This document shows positions 51,689 through 60,807 of a stretch of DNA of 64,000 bases, in pieces. The translations under genes were made by a program, and so were the position numbers. Each line of letters opens with the position of its first letter. The first letter of the stretch is position 1. The notes under the pieces were generated by a model, which had not been told where the DNA came from, made no database searches, and saw only the letters and a list, made by a program, of their open reading frames with translations. Source of the DNA: Mycolicibacterium lacusdiani (GTDB lineage: Bacteria > Actinomycetota > Actinomycetes > Mycobacteriales > Mycobacteriaceae); contig NZ_JAKCFC010000012.1 of NCBI RefSeq assembly GCF_021916785.1, positions 62,001 through 126,000 on the forward strand, in the 5' to 3' direction.

Positions 51689-52321
51689 GTGGGAGATCTA
51701 CTGGTCATCCTGGCGATCCTGTTGGGGCTCGCTGCCGTCGTCGTGTTCGTCATGGCACTGCGGCGACCCAAGAAGGGTGCCCCGAAGCAGCGTCAGGATC
51801 CGCTGCAGTTCGCCTCGCAGACCGCCACGTTCGGGCCCACCCAGCTCGGCCCCGGCGCCATCGTCAGCCACGGCAGCACCGACTACGTCGTCCGCGGTTC
51901 GGTCACGCTGCGCCAGGGCCCGTTCGTGTGGTGGGAACACCTCCTCGAAGGTGGCAAGGGTGACGACTCCGCCTCCGGCACCCAGCCGGTGTGGTTCAGC
52001 GTGGAAGAGGACGAGGGCCGACTCGAGCTGGTGACGTGGGTACGCCGCAACGACCTCCAACTCGAGCCGGGCGGCGAGCACGTCGTCGACGGCATCCGCT
52101 TCCGCGAGACCGAGCGCGGCAGCGCCGGCTACACCACCGAGGGGACCACGGGGTTGCCCGCAGGCGGCGACGTCGACTTCGTCGACTACGCCAGTGACGA
52201 CGAGACCAAGCTTCTCGGCTTCGAACGCTGGGCACCCGGGATGCCGTGGGAGATCTCGGTCGGCACCAAGGTGCGGCCCGGCGAGCTGACCGTCTACCCG
52301 GCCCCGCCGGCCGGCGCGTAG
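51689..52321 (+). CDS. DUF4178-domain membrane-anchored protein
   Basis: A 210-residue protein. An N-terminal membrane helix (about residues 3-23) is followed by basic residues (RRPKKGAPKQ) and the soluble DUF4178 domain, with LGPGAIVSHGSTDYVVRGSVTL and EVTWVR-like strands and WAPGMPWEISVG at the end. The family occurs with spermidine-synthase-like and DUF350 proteins in many bacteria; molecular role unknown. It begins the five-gene cassette and has a strong AGGGGG ribosome binding site. Confidence 0.85.
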   Translation: MGDLLVILAILLGLAAVVVFVMALRRPKKGAPKQRQDPLQFASQTATFGPTQLGPGAIVSHGSTDYVVRGSVTLRQGPFVWWEHLLEGGKGDDSASGTQPVWFSVEEDEGRLELVTWVRRNDLQLEPGGEHVVDGIRFRETERGSAGYTTEGTTGLPAGGDVDFVDYASDDETKLLGFERWAPGMPWEISVGTKVRPGELTVYPAPPAGA

Positions 52322-52330
52322 GTCACGCCC

Positions 52331-52837
52331 TTGCCGTTGCACGAGCTGGCGGTTTCACCGGCCGACATCAGCGGCGCCGTCCTGCGGCTGGCGCTCAACG
52401 CCGCTGCGCCACGTCCGTTGGCCACGCACCGCCTCGACCACCCCGACGGCGGAGCGCTGACCCTGGGCATCCTCGGCGCCTCGCACGTCATCACCGCCGA
52501 GCACGACGGCGGCGCACCCTTCTCCGAGCAGGTCTCGTGCATCGCGCCGACCTCCGACGACCACCTGCCTCACCACGCCGACGCCCCCGGTTACGAATTG
52601 ACCTCCAGCAGCACCGAACACGACGAGCCGTCCTTCCGGGCGCTCGCGGCCGAGCTGCGCAGGTGCTGCGCGGACGACACCGGCTGGCTCGGCGGCACGT
52701 TCCCCGGTGACGACGCGGCGCTCACCGCGCTCGCGGCCGCACCCGACGGCCCGGGCTGGCGCTGGCGGACGTGGCACCTCTACCCCGCCGCGCACGGCGG
52801 GACCGTCGTGCACACCGAGAGCAGGTGGCAGCCGTGA
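52331..52837 (+). CDS. DUF2617-family protein
   Basis: A 168-residue soluble protein with the DUF2617 pattern: ALTLGILGASHVITAE early, then WLGGTFPGDDAALTAL and a closing WRTWHLYP and TVVHTESRW. The TTG at 52331 is the first start after an in-frame stop, 9 bp after the DUF4178 gene. DUF2617 is actinobacterial and uncharacterised. The next gene overlaps its stop by 4 bp. Confidence 0.8.
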   Translation: MPLHELAVSPADISGAVLRLALNAAAPRPLATHRLDHPDGGALTLGILGASHVITAEHDGGAPFSEQVSCIAPTSDDHLPHHADAPGYELTSSSTEHDEPSFRALAAELRRCCADDTGWLGGTFPGDDAALTALAAAPDGPGWRWRTWHLYPAAHGGTVVHTESRWQP

Positions 52838-53262
52838 GCCGCGGGCGACTGTTCCTGCTGTCCGGAGTGCTCGCACTCGCCGCCGTGCTGTGCCTCGCCC
52901 TCGGCGCGAGCGCGACGCCGGACATCCGGTCCCACATCGACCGCACCTATCAGCGGTACGCCACCACGGCCGACGCCAACCTCTACGAGTGCTCGGGCCA
53001 GCCTGCCAGCGTGGCCGACGACCTCTCGGCCGTCGCCGCACCCGACGCTCGCGCCACAGACCGCGGCAGCGAGTACCTGCGCTACGAGGACGACATCGTG
53101 GTGGTCGGCCCGGATGGCAACCGGCCGTGCACGATTCGCGTCGAGGACATCAACTCGGGGTATCGAGGCGGCGGCTTCATCTTCCTCGGCCCGGGGTTCT
53201 TTCCCGGATCGCCCGCCGGCGGATCGGGCGGTGGCTCCGGCGGACCCGACGGCCCCAAGTAG
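52834..53262 (+). CDS. DUF4247-family secreted or anchored protein
   Basis: A 142-residue protein. The N-terminal hydrophobic segment (about 6-26) is a signal or anchor. The soluble part has two cysteines (YECSGQPASVADDL and NRPCTIRVED), a YLRYEDDIVVV strand, and ends in a Gly/Pro/Ser-rich tail (GGSGGGSGGPDGP). This is the DUF4247 pattern. The GTG overlaps the DUF2617 stop (GTGA). Confidence 0.8.
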   Translation: MSRGRLFLLSGVLALAAVLCLALGASATPDIRSHIDRTYQRYATTADANLYECSGQPASVADDLSAVAAPDARATDRGSEYLRYEDDIVVVGPDGNRPCTIRVEDINSGYRGGGFIFLGPGFFPGSPAGGSGGGSGGPDGPK

Positions 53263-53294
53263 CGCCCACCCGGACCAAGACCTAGGAGACACCG

Positions 53295-53753
53295 ATGCAT
53301 CAGGCCCTCGTCGAGTTCGGATCCGTCAGCGCCGACGCGACGCTGCAGAACGTCGTCGCGGCGTTGCTGTACTTCGTCGTCGGCATGGTGGTGCTCGGCG
53401 TGGGCTTCGTCGTGGTCGACCTACTGACCCCGGGCAAGCTGCGTCGCCTGGTGTTCATCGAGTACCGGCCGAACGCGGTGGCCGTGGCGTCGGCCATGTA
53501 CGCGGCACTGGCGCTGGTCGTCGTGTCGTCGATCCTGGCCAGCGCCGACGAACTGGGGCAGGGGCTGTTCGACGCGCTGGTGTACGGATTGATCGGCGTG
53601 GCCCTGCAGGGCGCTGCTCTCGCGGTGCTCGAAGCCGTGGTGCCCGGACGGTTCCGCGACCTCGTCGAGGCCGAGCGGCTGCACCCGGCGGCGATCGCGA
53701 CCGCCGTGATCATGCTGGCCGTGGGAGGGGTCAACGCCGCGGCCCTGTCGTGA
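53295..53753 (+). CDS. DUF350-family membrane protein
   Basis: A 152-residue protein with four predicted membrane helices (about 20-45, 60-82, 95-118, 130-150). The charged FVVVDLLTPGKLRRLVFIE loop after helix 1 is typical of DUF350 (YjfL-like). The family is thought to be a membrane component of an uncharacterised system with DUF4178 and aminopropyltransferase-like enzymes. The next gene overlaps its stop. Confidence 0.85.
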   Translation: MHQALVEFGSVSADATLQNVVAALLYFVVGMVVLGVGFVVVDLLTPGKLRRLVFIEYRPNAVAVASAMYAALALVVVSSILASADELGQGLFDALVYGLIGVALQGAALAVLEAVVPGRFRDLVEAERLHPAAIATAVIMLAVGGVNAAALS

Positions 53754-55348
53754 CCGTGGCGACGGATCCGGCGGAGTTGCCGGGAGCGTCCGAACCGGGC
53801 GCCCAGCGCACGCGTTCCCCGCGATGGCGCTCGATACTGCTCGCGGCCGTGGCCGCCTGCGCGGCGTGCGGATTGATCTACGAGCTTGCGCTGCTGACGC
53901 TTTCGGCGAGCCTCAACGGCGGCGGGATCGTCGCGACGTCGTTGATCGTCGCCGGGTACGTCGCCGCTCTCGGGGTGGGCGGCCTGCTGGTCAAGCCCCT
54001 GCTGGGCCACGCTGCCATCACGTTCATCGCGGTGGAGACGCTGCTCGGCATCATCGGCGGGCTGTCGGCGACGGTGCTGTACGTGACGTTCGCCTTCGTC
54101 GGCAGTTCGACCTGGGTGCTCGTGCTGGGCACGGCGCTGATCGGCGTCCTCGTCGGCGCTGAGGTGCCGCTGTTGATGACGCTGCTGCAACGCGGGCGCA
54201 CGGCGGGTGCGACCGACGCGGGCCGGGTGCTTGCGAACCTCAACGCAGCCGACTACCTAGGGGCGCTGCTGGGCGGATTGGCATGGCCGTTCGTGGTCCT
54301 GCCCGCGCTCGGGATGATCCGCGGTGCGGCGGTGACCGGCATGGTCAACCTGGTCGCGGCCGCGGTGGTGGCGGTGTTCGTGCTGCGGACGGTGGTCGGC
54401 GTCCGCCAGCTCGTCGGCGCGCTGTGCGTGCTCGCGGTGGCCTTCGCGACGCTCGCCGGGGTGATGGTGAGCGCGAACGGGATCGAGACCACGTCGCGTC
54501 AGCGCCTGTACGCGGATCCGATCATCGCCTACGAGCGCTCCGCGTACCAGGAGATCGTCGTGACGCGGCGCGGATCGGACATGCGCCTGTATCTCGATGG
54601 CGGGCTGCAGTTCTCGACGCGCGACGAGTACCGCTACACCGAGAGCCTGGTGTACCCGGCGCTCGGTGCCGGCGCGCGGTCGGTGCTCGTGCTGGGTGGC
54701 GGCGACGGCCTCGCCGCGCGGGAACTGCTGCGGCAACCGGGTATCGAGGACATCGTCCAGGTCGAACTCGACCCGGACGTGGTGCGCCTGGCCCGCACGA
54801 CGATGCGCGAGGCCAATGCCGGCGCGCTCGACGATCCACGGGTGCGGGTGGTCATCGCCGACGCCATGACCTGGCTGCGCGAGCCCGACCCGACGCTGCT
54901 GCCCGCCGGCGGGTTCGACGCGGTGATCGTCGACATGCCCGATCCGGACAACCCGGTCCTGGGCAGGCTGTACTCGACGGAGTTCTACGCGCTGCTCACC
55001 CGCGCGCTGGCCCCCGACGCGCTGGTGGTGGTGCAGGCGGGTAGCCCGTACTCGACGCCGATGGCGTTCTGGCGCACGGTGTCGACGATCCGGTCGGCCG
55101 GATACGCGGTGACGCCATACCACGTCGACGTCCCGACGTTCGGCGACTGGGGCTTCGCGTTGGCCCGACGCGGCACCGAACCCCCGGCGCCGACGATGCC
55201 GAACGACGTTCCGCAGCTTCGGTTCCTGAACCAGAGCGTGCTCGACGCCGCGACGGTATTCGGCGGCGACGTCGCCCCCGTCACGCTGGAGCCCTCGACG
55301 CTGGACGATCCGCGCGTCGTCGAGGACATGCGGCGCGGGTACCGCTAG
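53750..55348 (+). CDS. Membrane-bound spermidine-synthase-like protein
   Basis: A 532-residue protein. About seven membrane helices (residues 27-245) precede a SpeE-like catalytic domain (255-532). The SAM/dcSAM site is VLVLGGGDGLAARELL with acidic ELDPDVV; the substrate site VDMPDPDNPVLGRLYSTEFY keeps the DxPDPxxP form of the aminopropyltransferase catalytic loop. No S-adenosylmethionine decarboxylase is encoded nearby. Whether it uses a polyamine is unknown. The GTG at 53750 overlaps the DUF350 stop; the CTAG at 55345-55348 is shared with ligA. Confidence 0.88.
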   Translation: MTVATDPAELPGASEPGAQRTRSPRWRSILLAAVAACAACGLIYELALLTLSASLNGGGIVATSLIVAGYVAALGVGGLLVKPLLGHAAITFIAVETLLGIIGGLSATVLYVTFAFVGSSTWVLVLGTALIGVLVGAEVPLLMTLLQRGRTAGATDAGRVLANLNAADYLGALLGGLAWPFVVLPALGMIRGAAVTGMVNLVAAAVVAVFVLRTVVGVRQLVGALCVLAVAFATLAGVMVSANGIETTSRQRLYADPIIAYERSAYQEIVVTRRGSDMRLYLDGGLQFSTRDEYRYTESLVYPALGAGARSVLVLGGGDGLAARELLRQPGIEDIVQVELDPDVVRLARTTMREANAGALDDPRVRVVIADAMTWLREPDPTLLPAGGFDAVIVDMPDPDNPVLGRLYSTEFYALLTRALAPDALVVVQAGSPYSTPMAFWRTVSTIRSAGYAVTPYHVDVPTFGDWGFALARRGTEPPAPTMPNDVPQLRFLNQSVLDAATVFGGDVAPVTLEPSTLDDPRVVEDMRRGYR

Positions 55349-57468
55349 GCGTCTTCCGGTTCAGGCTCGGGTTCGGGTGCGGGTTCGGGCGCGGGCTCCG
55401 GGCCGTTCTCCAGCAGCCGCCGGAACCCGTCCTCGTCGAGCACCGGCACGCCCAGTTCGATTGCCTTGTCGTACTTCGAGCCCGGTGCGTCACCGGCGAC
55501 CACGTAGGCCGTCTTCTTCGACACCGACCCCGCTGCCTTGCCGCCGCGCGCGAGGATCGCCTCCTTGGCCTCGTCCCTGGAGAAGCCGGTCAGCGATCCG
55601 GTGACCACGATCGACATGCCGTCCAGCGTGCGTTCGATCGAGGCGTCGCGTTCGTCGGCCATGCGCACCCCCGCAGCGCGCCACTTGTCGACGATGGCGC
55701 GATGCCAGTCGACGGTGAACCACTCGACCACCGCCGCGGCGATGGTCGGCCCGACGCCTTCGGATGACGCCAGCTGCTGCTCGGAGGCGGCCTCGATCGC
55801 CTCCAGGCTGCCGAACTCGCTCGCCAGCGCCCGCGCGGCGGTGGGCCCGACGTGCCGGATCGACAGCGCCACCAAGACGCGCCACAGCGCCTGCTGCTTG
55901 GCCTTGCCAAGGTTGGCCAGCAACCGCTTGCCGTTGGCCGACAGCTCCCCCTTCTGGGTCGTGAAGAGTTGCGTGCGCAGCAGGTCGTCCTCGGTGAGGG
56001 TGAACAGGTCGCCCTCGTCGGTGATCGCGCCTGCCTGCAGCAGGGCGATACCCGCCTCGTAGCCCAGTCCCTCGATGTCGAACGCGCCGCGGCCGGCGAC
56101 GTGAAACACGCGCTCGCGCAACTGCGCTGGGCAGGATCGGGCGTTGGGGCAGCGGATGTCGGCGTCGCCCTCCTTGGCCGGTGCCAGCGTGGTGCCGCAC
56201 TCCGGACACTCGGTGGGCATCACGAACTCGCGCTCGGAGCCGTCGCGCGCGTCGACGACCGGGCCGAGCACCTCGGGAATCACGTCGCCTGCCTTGCGGA
56301 TCACGACCGTGTCGCCGATCAGCACGCCCTTGCGCTTGACCTCCGACGCGTTGTGCAGCGTCGCCAATCCGACCGTCGAACCGGCGACCTTCACCGGTTC
56401 CATGTAGGCGAACGGGGTGACTCGCCCGGTGCGCCCGACGTTGACCCGGATGTCGAGGAGCCTGGTGGTGGCCTCCTCGGGTGGGTACTTATAGGCGATC
56501 GCCCACCGGGGTGCCCGCGACGTGGCACCGAGCCGCCGTTGCAGTGACACGTCGTCGACCTTGACGACGAGGCCGTCGATCTCGTGCTCGACGTCGTGGC
56601 GGTGCTCGCCCCAGTAGGTCACCTGCTCGGCGGCCGCGGCGACACCCTTGACGCGGGTGGTGTGGGTCGAGACCGGCAGTCCCCACGCCTTCAGCGCGAG
56701 GTACGCATCGTGCAGCGTGGTGGGCGTGAACCCCTCGGTGCGGCCGAGACCGTGACAGATCATGTGCAGCCGTCTGCGGGCGGTGATGGCCGGGTTCTTC
56801 TGCCGCAGCGATCCCGCTGCGCTGTTGCGCGGGTTGGCGAACGGCGGCTTGCCCTCGGCGACCAGTCCCGCGTTGAGGTCCTCGAAGTCGGCGACCCGGA
56901 AGAACACCTCGCCGCGCACCTCTAGCACGGTGGGCACCGGGTAATCGTTGCTGTGGGTGAGCCGCTCGGGCACGTCGTCGATCGTGCGGGCGTTTAGTGT
57001 GACGTCCTCACCGGTGCGGCCGTCGCCGCGGGTGGCTGCCCGCTCGAGCTTGCCGTCGCGGTACACCAGCGCGAGTGCGACGCCGTCGATCTTGAGTTCG
57101 CACAGGAACTCCGGGTCGTCGCCCACCTCGCCGGTCAGCCGAGCGGCCCAGGCGCTGAGTTCGTCGGAGTTGAAGACGTTGTCCAGGCTGAGCATCCGCT
57201 CGAGGTGGTCGGCAGGGGCGAACTCGGTGGCGAAGCCCGCACCGCCGACCAGTTGTGTCGGCGAGTCCGGCACCCGCAGCTCGGGATGCTCTTCCTCCAT
57301 CGCGTTGAGTCGGCCGAGCAGCGCGTCGAACTCGCCGTCGGAGACGACGGGAGCGTCCTTGACGTAGTAGCGGAACTGATGGCCTCGCACTTCCTCGGCC
57401 AGTTCCTGCCACGCGCGCCGGACGTCCGGTGCGACGGGGTCGGCGGGCGTTTCGGGCTCGGCGTTCAC
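55345..57468 (-). CDS. ligA: NAD-dependent DNA ligase
   Basis: A 707-residue LigA. The adenylated Lys126 is in ELKIDGVAL. The order is Ia, adenylation, OB, C4 zinc finger (CPECGTT and CPNARSCPAQ), helix-hairpin-helix, and BRCT domains. The last 20 residues are an EP-rich tail (EPAPEPAPEPEPEP), not present in most ligases. It joins nicked DNA in replication and repair. Confidence 0.97.
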   Translation of the reverse strand: MNAEPETPADPVAPDVRRAWQELAEEVRGHQFRYYVKDAPVVSDGEFDALLGRLNAMEEEHPELRVPDSPTQLVGGAGFATEFAPADHLERMLSLDNVFNSDELSAWAARLTGEVGDDPEFLCELKIDGVALALVYRDGKLERAATRGDGRTGEDVTLNARTIDDVPERLTHSNDYPVPTVLEVRGEVFFRVADFEDLNAGLVAEGKPPFANPRNSAAGSLRQKNPAITARRRLHMICHGLGRTEGFTPTTLHDAYLALKAWGLPVSTHTTRVKGVAAAAEQVTYWGEHRHDVEHEIDGLVVKVDDVSLQRRLGATSRAPRWAIAYKYPPEEATTRLLDIRVNVGRTGRVTPFAYMEPVKVAGSTVGLATLHNASEVKRKGVLIGDTVVIRKAGDVIPEVLGPVVDARDGSEREFVMPTECPECGTTLAPAKEGDADIRCPNARSCPAQLRERVFHVAGRGAFDIEGLGYEAGIALLQAGAITDEGDLFTLTEDDLLRTQLFTTQKGELSANGKRLLANLGKAKQQALWRVLVALSIRHVGPTAARALASEFGSLEAIEAASEQQLASSEGVGPTIAAAVVEWFTVDWHRAIVDKWRAAGVRMADERDASIERTLDGMSIVVTGSLTGFSRDEAKEAILARGGKAAGSVSKKTAYVVAGDAPGSKYDKAIELGVPVLDEDGFRRLLENGPEPAPEPAPEPEPEPEDA

Positions 57469-57520
57469 CCAGGCAGATTATCGGAGCCGGCCGACACCAC
57501 CGCCGGGCTCGGGGTCCTAG

Positions 57521-57539
57521 TTAGTCTTGCCTAACTTTC
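57521..57539. promoter_or_regulatory. Possible IdeR/DtxR-type iron box
   Basis: TTAGTCTTGCCTAACTTTC agrees with the IdeR consensus at about 13 of 19 positions by hand. The core GTTAG-TCTTGC-CTAAC (57520-57535) is a perfect 5-bp inverted repeat. It lies between ligA and the divergent YjbR gene, 30 bp before the latter. Match is marginal. Confidence 0.3.
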
Positions 57540-57568
57540 CAGCTCCGCCGATCGGATAGCATGATCAG

Positions 57569-57964
57569 GTGCCGCACCCGATCGTATTCCGCGAGGACGA
57601 TCCCGGGCTGGCCGAGCTGCGGGCCATCGCCCTGGGCTTCCCCGACGCCTTCGAGAAGGTGTCGCACGGCCGTCCGGTGTTCTGCGCGCCGAAGATGTTC
57701 GCGATCTACGGCGGCAGCACCAAGGAATCGGGCCCGATGCGCACCGTGCCGAACTGCGTGCTGGTCAAGGTCGACGACTCCGAACGTGCCGCCCTCGAGG
57801 ACGACCCGCGGGTGTTCTACCCCGCCTATCTGGGTGCCTACGGCTGGCTGGGCTTGGACTTCTCCGTGGCCGAGGTCGACTGGACCGAGGTCGCCGAGCT
57901 GGTCGACACGTCGTTTCGTCTGGTCGCATCGCGCAAACTGATCGAGCAGCTCGACCAACGTTGA
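57569..57964 (+). CDS. MmcQ/YjbR-family protein
   Basis: A 131-residue protein with the CyaY-like alpha/beta fold of YjbR/MmcQ: IALGFPDAFEKVSHGRPVFCA, FAIYGG, then YLGAYGWLGLDF and WTEVAELVDTSFRLVASRK. The family may bind DNA or small molecules but has no agreed function. The GTG start is 100 bp from ligA. It is followed after 37 bp by the acyl-CoA ligase, on the same strand. Confidence 0.82.
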   Translation: MPHPIVFREDDPGLAELRAIALGFPDAFEKVSHGRPVFCAPKMFAIYGGSTKESGPMRTVPNCVLVKVDDSERAALEDDPRVFYPAYLGAYGWLGLDFSVAEVDWTEVAELVDTSFRLVASRKLIEQLDQR

Positions 57965-58001
57965 CCGGCAGCCGCAGCGACATGGTTCGATCGGAGGCGA
58001 G

Positions 58002-59615
58002 ATGAGTTTCGACAGCCCCTTCCCCCAGGTCCACGTTCCGACGACGAGTGTCTACGACTACCTGTTCGGTGATCTCGACGAGTCCGATGCCGACCGCATC
58101 GCGCTCTTCGACGCCAAGACCGGTACCGAGACCAGCTACCGCGACATGATCGCCAAGATCGACGCCTTCGCAGGCGCGCTCGCCGATTGCGGCATCGGCG
58201 TCGGCGACGTCGTCGCGCTGCTGGCCCCCAACAGCTCCGCATTCGCGATCGCCTTCCACGGCATCCTTCGCTCGGGCGCCACCGCGACCACGGTCAACGC
58301 GCTGTTCACCGCGAAGGACATCGCCAAGCAGCTGACCGACTCGCAGGCCAAGATGCTGGTCACGGTGTCCGTGCTGCTCCCCCAGGCCGCCGAGGCCGCT
58401 GCGGCGGTCGGGCTCGACGGCGGTGCGCTGATCGTGTTGGACGGGCCCGGCGCCGAGGCCGACGGGCACCCCAACGCGGCGGACCTGCTGGGCCCGGCAC
58501 TGCCCGCGCCCGAGGTGACGTTCGACCCGGCCGAGCACCTCGCGGTACTGCCGTACAGCTCGGGCACCACGGGAAACCCCAAGGGCGTCATGCTCACCCA
58601 CAGCAATCTCACGGCCAACGTGGCACAGATCCGGCCGCTGCAGGGCATGCAGTCCGACGACCGCATCCTGGCCGTGCTGCCGTTCTTCCACATCTACGGC
58701 ATGACGGTGCTCTTGAACGCCGCGATGCACGCCCGGGCGCAGCTCGTCATCATGCCGAGCTTCGACCTGAGCGAGTTCCTTCGCAACATCGCCGAGCGCA
58801 AGTGCACGTATGCGTTCATCGCACCGCCGGTCGCCGTGGCGCTGGCGAAGCATCCGCTGATCGAGGAGTTCGACCTGTCGAGCCTGCGCGGCATCATGTC
58901 CGGTGCGGCGCCGCTCGACGAGGACCTGGGTCGCGCCGTCGCCGAGCGACTGGGGTGCGCGCTGGTGCAGGGCTACGGCATGAGCGAACTGAGCCCCGTG
59001 AGCCACGTGTCGCCGTTCGACGGCGGGCAGGAGATGGTCGGAGCGGTCGCCCCGCTCAGCTCGTGCGGGTGGACGGTGCCCAACGCGACCAGCAAGATCA
59101 TCGACCCCGAGACCGGCAACGAGATCGACCCGCCCGCAACGGGTCTCAGTGACACCGGCGAGCTGTGGTTCAAGGGGCCGAACGTCATGACCGGCTACCT
59201 GAACAACGACAAGGCCACCCGCGAGACCATCGACGACGACGGCTTCCTGCACACCGGCGACCTGGCTCGCGTGGATTCCACCGGGTGCGTCTACATCGTC
59301 GACCGGCTCAAGGAACTGATCAAGTACAAGGGTTACCAGGTGCCGCCGGCAGAACTCGAGGCAGTGCTGCTGAGCCATCCCGCGATCGCCGACGCCGCAG
59401 TGATCGGCGTGCACGACGCCGATTCCGGCGAGGAGATCCCGAAGGCCTTCGTCGTCAAGCAGAACTCCGAGCGTGACGACCTCGACGCGGCCGCGGTGAT
59501 GGAGTTCGTGGCCGGCCAGGTCGCCCCGTACAAGAAGGTGCGGCAGGTCGAGTTCATCGATGCCATCCCGAAGTCCGCCTCCGGCAAGATCTTGCGCAAG
59601 GACCTCAGGCGCTAG
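58002..59615 (+). CDS. AMP-dependent acyl-CoA synthetase, 4-coumarate-CoA ligase-like
   Basis: A 537-residue ANL-superfamily enzyme. The P-loop motif is YSSGTTGNPKGVMLTHSN (about 187-204). GYGMSELSP, TGDLARVD and the C-terminal KSASGKILRKDLR with its catalytic lysine follow. It resembles plant 4CL more than the long FadD enzymes. It should activate an aromatic or medium-chain carboxylate to a CoA thioester. GAGGCGAG precedes the ATG. It ends on CTAG shared with the convergent reductase. Confidence 0.9.
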   Translation: MSFDSPFPQVHVPTTSVYDYLFGDLDESDADRIALFDAKTGTETSYRDMIAKIDAFAGALADCGIGVGDVVALLAPNSSAFAIAFHGILRSGATATTVNALFTAKDIAKQLTDSQAKMLVTVSVLLPQAAEAAAAVGLDGGALIVLDGPGAEADGHPNAADLLGPALPAPEVTFDPAEHLAVLPYSSGTTGNPKGVMLTHSNLTANVAQIRPLQGMQSDDRILAVLPFFHIYGMTVLLNAAMHARAQLVIMPSFDLSEFLRNIAERKCTYAFIAPPVAVALAKHPLIEEFDLSSLRGIMSGAAPLDEDLGRAVAERLGCALVQGYGMSELSPVSHVSPFDGGQEMVGAVAPLSSCGWTVPNATSKIIDPETGNEIDPPATGLSDTGELWFKGPNVMTGYLNNDKATRETIDDDGFLHTGDLARVDSTGCVYIVDRLKELIKYKGYQVPPAELEAVLLSHPAIADAAVIGVHDADSGEEIPKAFVVKQNSERDDLDAAAVMEFVAGQVAPYKKVRQVEFIDAIPKSASGKILRKDLRR

Positions 59616-60760
59616 CTGGCCGGTGCGGGCTTGCCCGCGGCGATGAGTTCCTCGCCGAGGTCGTAATCGTCGTCGGACTCGTAGGTCAGGACTCCGACGG
59701 CGCGACCCTCGGATTCGTACCACACCGTGAAGCCACCGTCTCGCTCGACGAACCGGCTTCGGTCGTACCCGTCACCCCAGGCGTGGTACTTCACTGCGGC
59801 GTCGCCTATCTCGGTCCAAAAGCCAGGAACGCTGGACCAGGATGCGTCGTCGCCCGCTGCGGAGGCGCCCGCGACCTCGCCGTGATCCATCGCGTCCTGC
59901 CAGTGCTCGACCGCCAACGCCCGCCCGGCGGTGGAGTTGACCGCCTTCGCGACGTCGCCTGCCGCGTACACGCCGTCGACGTTCGTGCGCATGTCGGCGC
60001 CGACCAGGATGCGACCGTCCTCGAGCGAGATGCCCGCCGCCTCGGCGATCGCGCCATTGGGCGCCACGCCCGTCGCTGCCAGGACGAGGTCGGCGGTGAT
60101 CGTTCGACCGTCATCGAGGCGCACCGCATCGCCGGTAATCGACGCCACGCCCGAACCGCCGGCGAAGCGCGCACCCGTCGCCTCGACGAGGCCCTTGATC
60201 CTATGGCCCGCCTCGTCGCCTAGCCGCTTCTGCTGCGGAACCTCGCTGGGCGCCACCAGGGTCACCTCGAGGCCCATGAGAGCAAGCGACGCCGCAGCCT
60301 CGCACCCGATGAAACCGGCACCGATCACCACGGCCGAGCGTGCCGCACCTGCTGCGGCACGCAACCGGGTCGAGTCCGACAGCGAACGCAGCAGCAATGC
60401 CCGCTCACCACCCGGGACCTCGAGCGATTTCGGGCTGGCCCCCGACGCCACGATGAGCGCGTCGTAGTCGAACTGCCCGCCTGCGGCTTCGACGACACGG
60501 CGCCCGACGTCGATGCGCCGCACCGGCGACTCCAGGGTTAGCTCGATCGACCGATCGTCGAACCACTGTCGAGGGTGCAGATCCACGTCGTCGGTATCGC
60601 CGCGCAGGTAGTCCTTGCTCAACGGTGGGCGTTCGTAGGGCGGCCGGTCGTCGGCAGTGAGGATGCGGATGTGTACGTCTGGCCGTCGCTCGCGGTACGC
60701 CTCGACTGCGCTGATGGCGGCGGGGCCACTACCGATTACGATCAAGCGTGGTGTGCTCAT
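59612..60760 (-). CDS. NAD(P)/FAD-dependent ferredoxin-reductase-like oxidoreductase
   Basis: A 382-residue pyridine-nucleotide-disulphide-type flavoprotein. GSGPAAISAVEAYRER is the FAD site (residues 9-24), VVIGAGFIGCEAAASLALMG the NAD site, and GVYAAGDVA the second FAD motif. It lacks redox-active cysteine pairs, like rubredoxin or ferredoxin reductases of Rieske systems. The ATG at 60760 is chosen; the upstream frame is not coding. Partner ferredoxin is not in the window. Confidence 0.87.
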   Translation of the reverse strand: MSTPRLIVIGSGPAAISAVEAYRERRPDVHIRILTADDRPPYERPPLSKDYLRGDTDDVDLHPRQWFDDRSIELTLESPVRRIDVGRRVVEAAGGQFDYDALIVASGASPKSLEVPGGERALLLRSLSDSTRLRAAAGAARSAVVIGAGFIGCEAAASLALMGLEVTLVAPSEVPQQKRLGDEAGHRIKGLVEATGARFAGGSGVASITGDAVRLDDGRTITADLVLAATGVAPNGAIAEAAGISLEDGRILVGADMRTNVDGVYAAGDVAKAVNSTAGRALAVEHWQDAMDHGEVAGASAAGDDASWSSVPGFWTEIGDAAVKYHAWGDGYDRSRFVERDGGFTVWYESEGRAVGVLTYESDDDYDLGEELIAAGKPAPAS

Positions 60761-60807
60761 CGCAGGGGCATACCCTCGAATTGCCGATGCGCAACCAGAA
60801 TTGGCGC

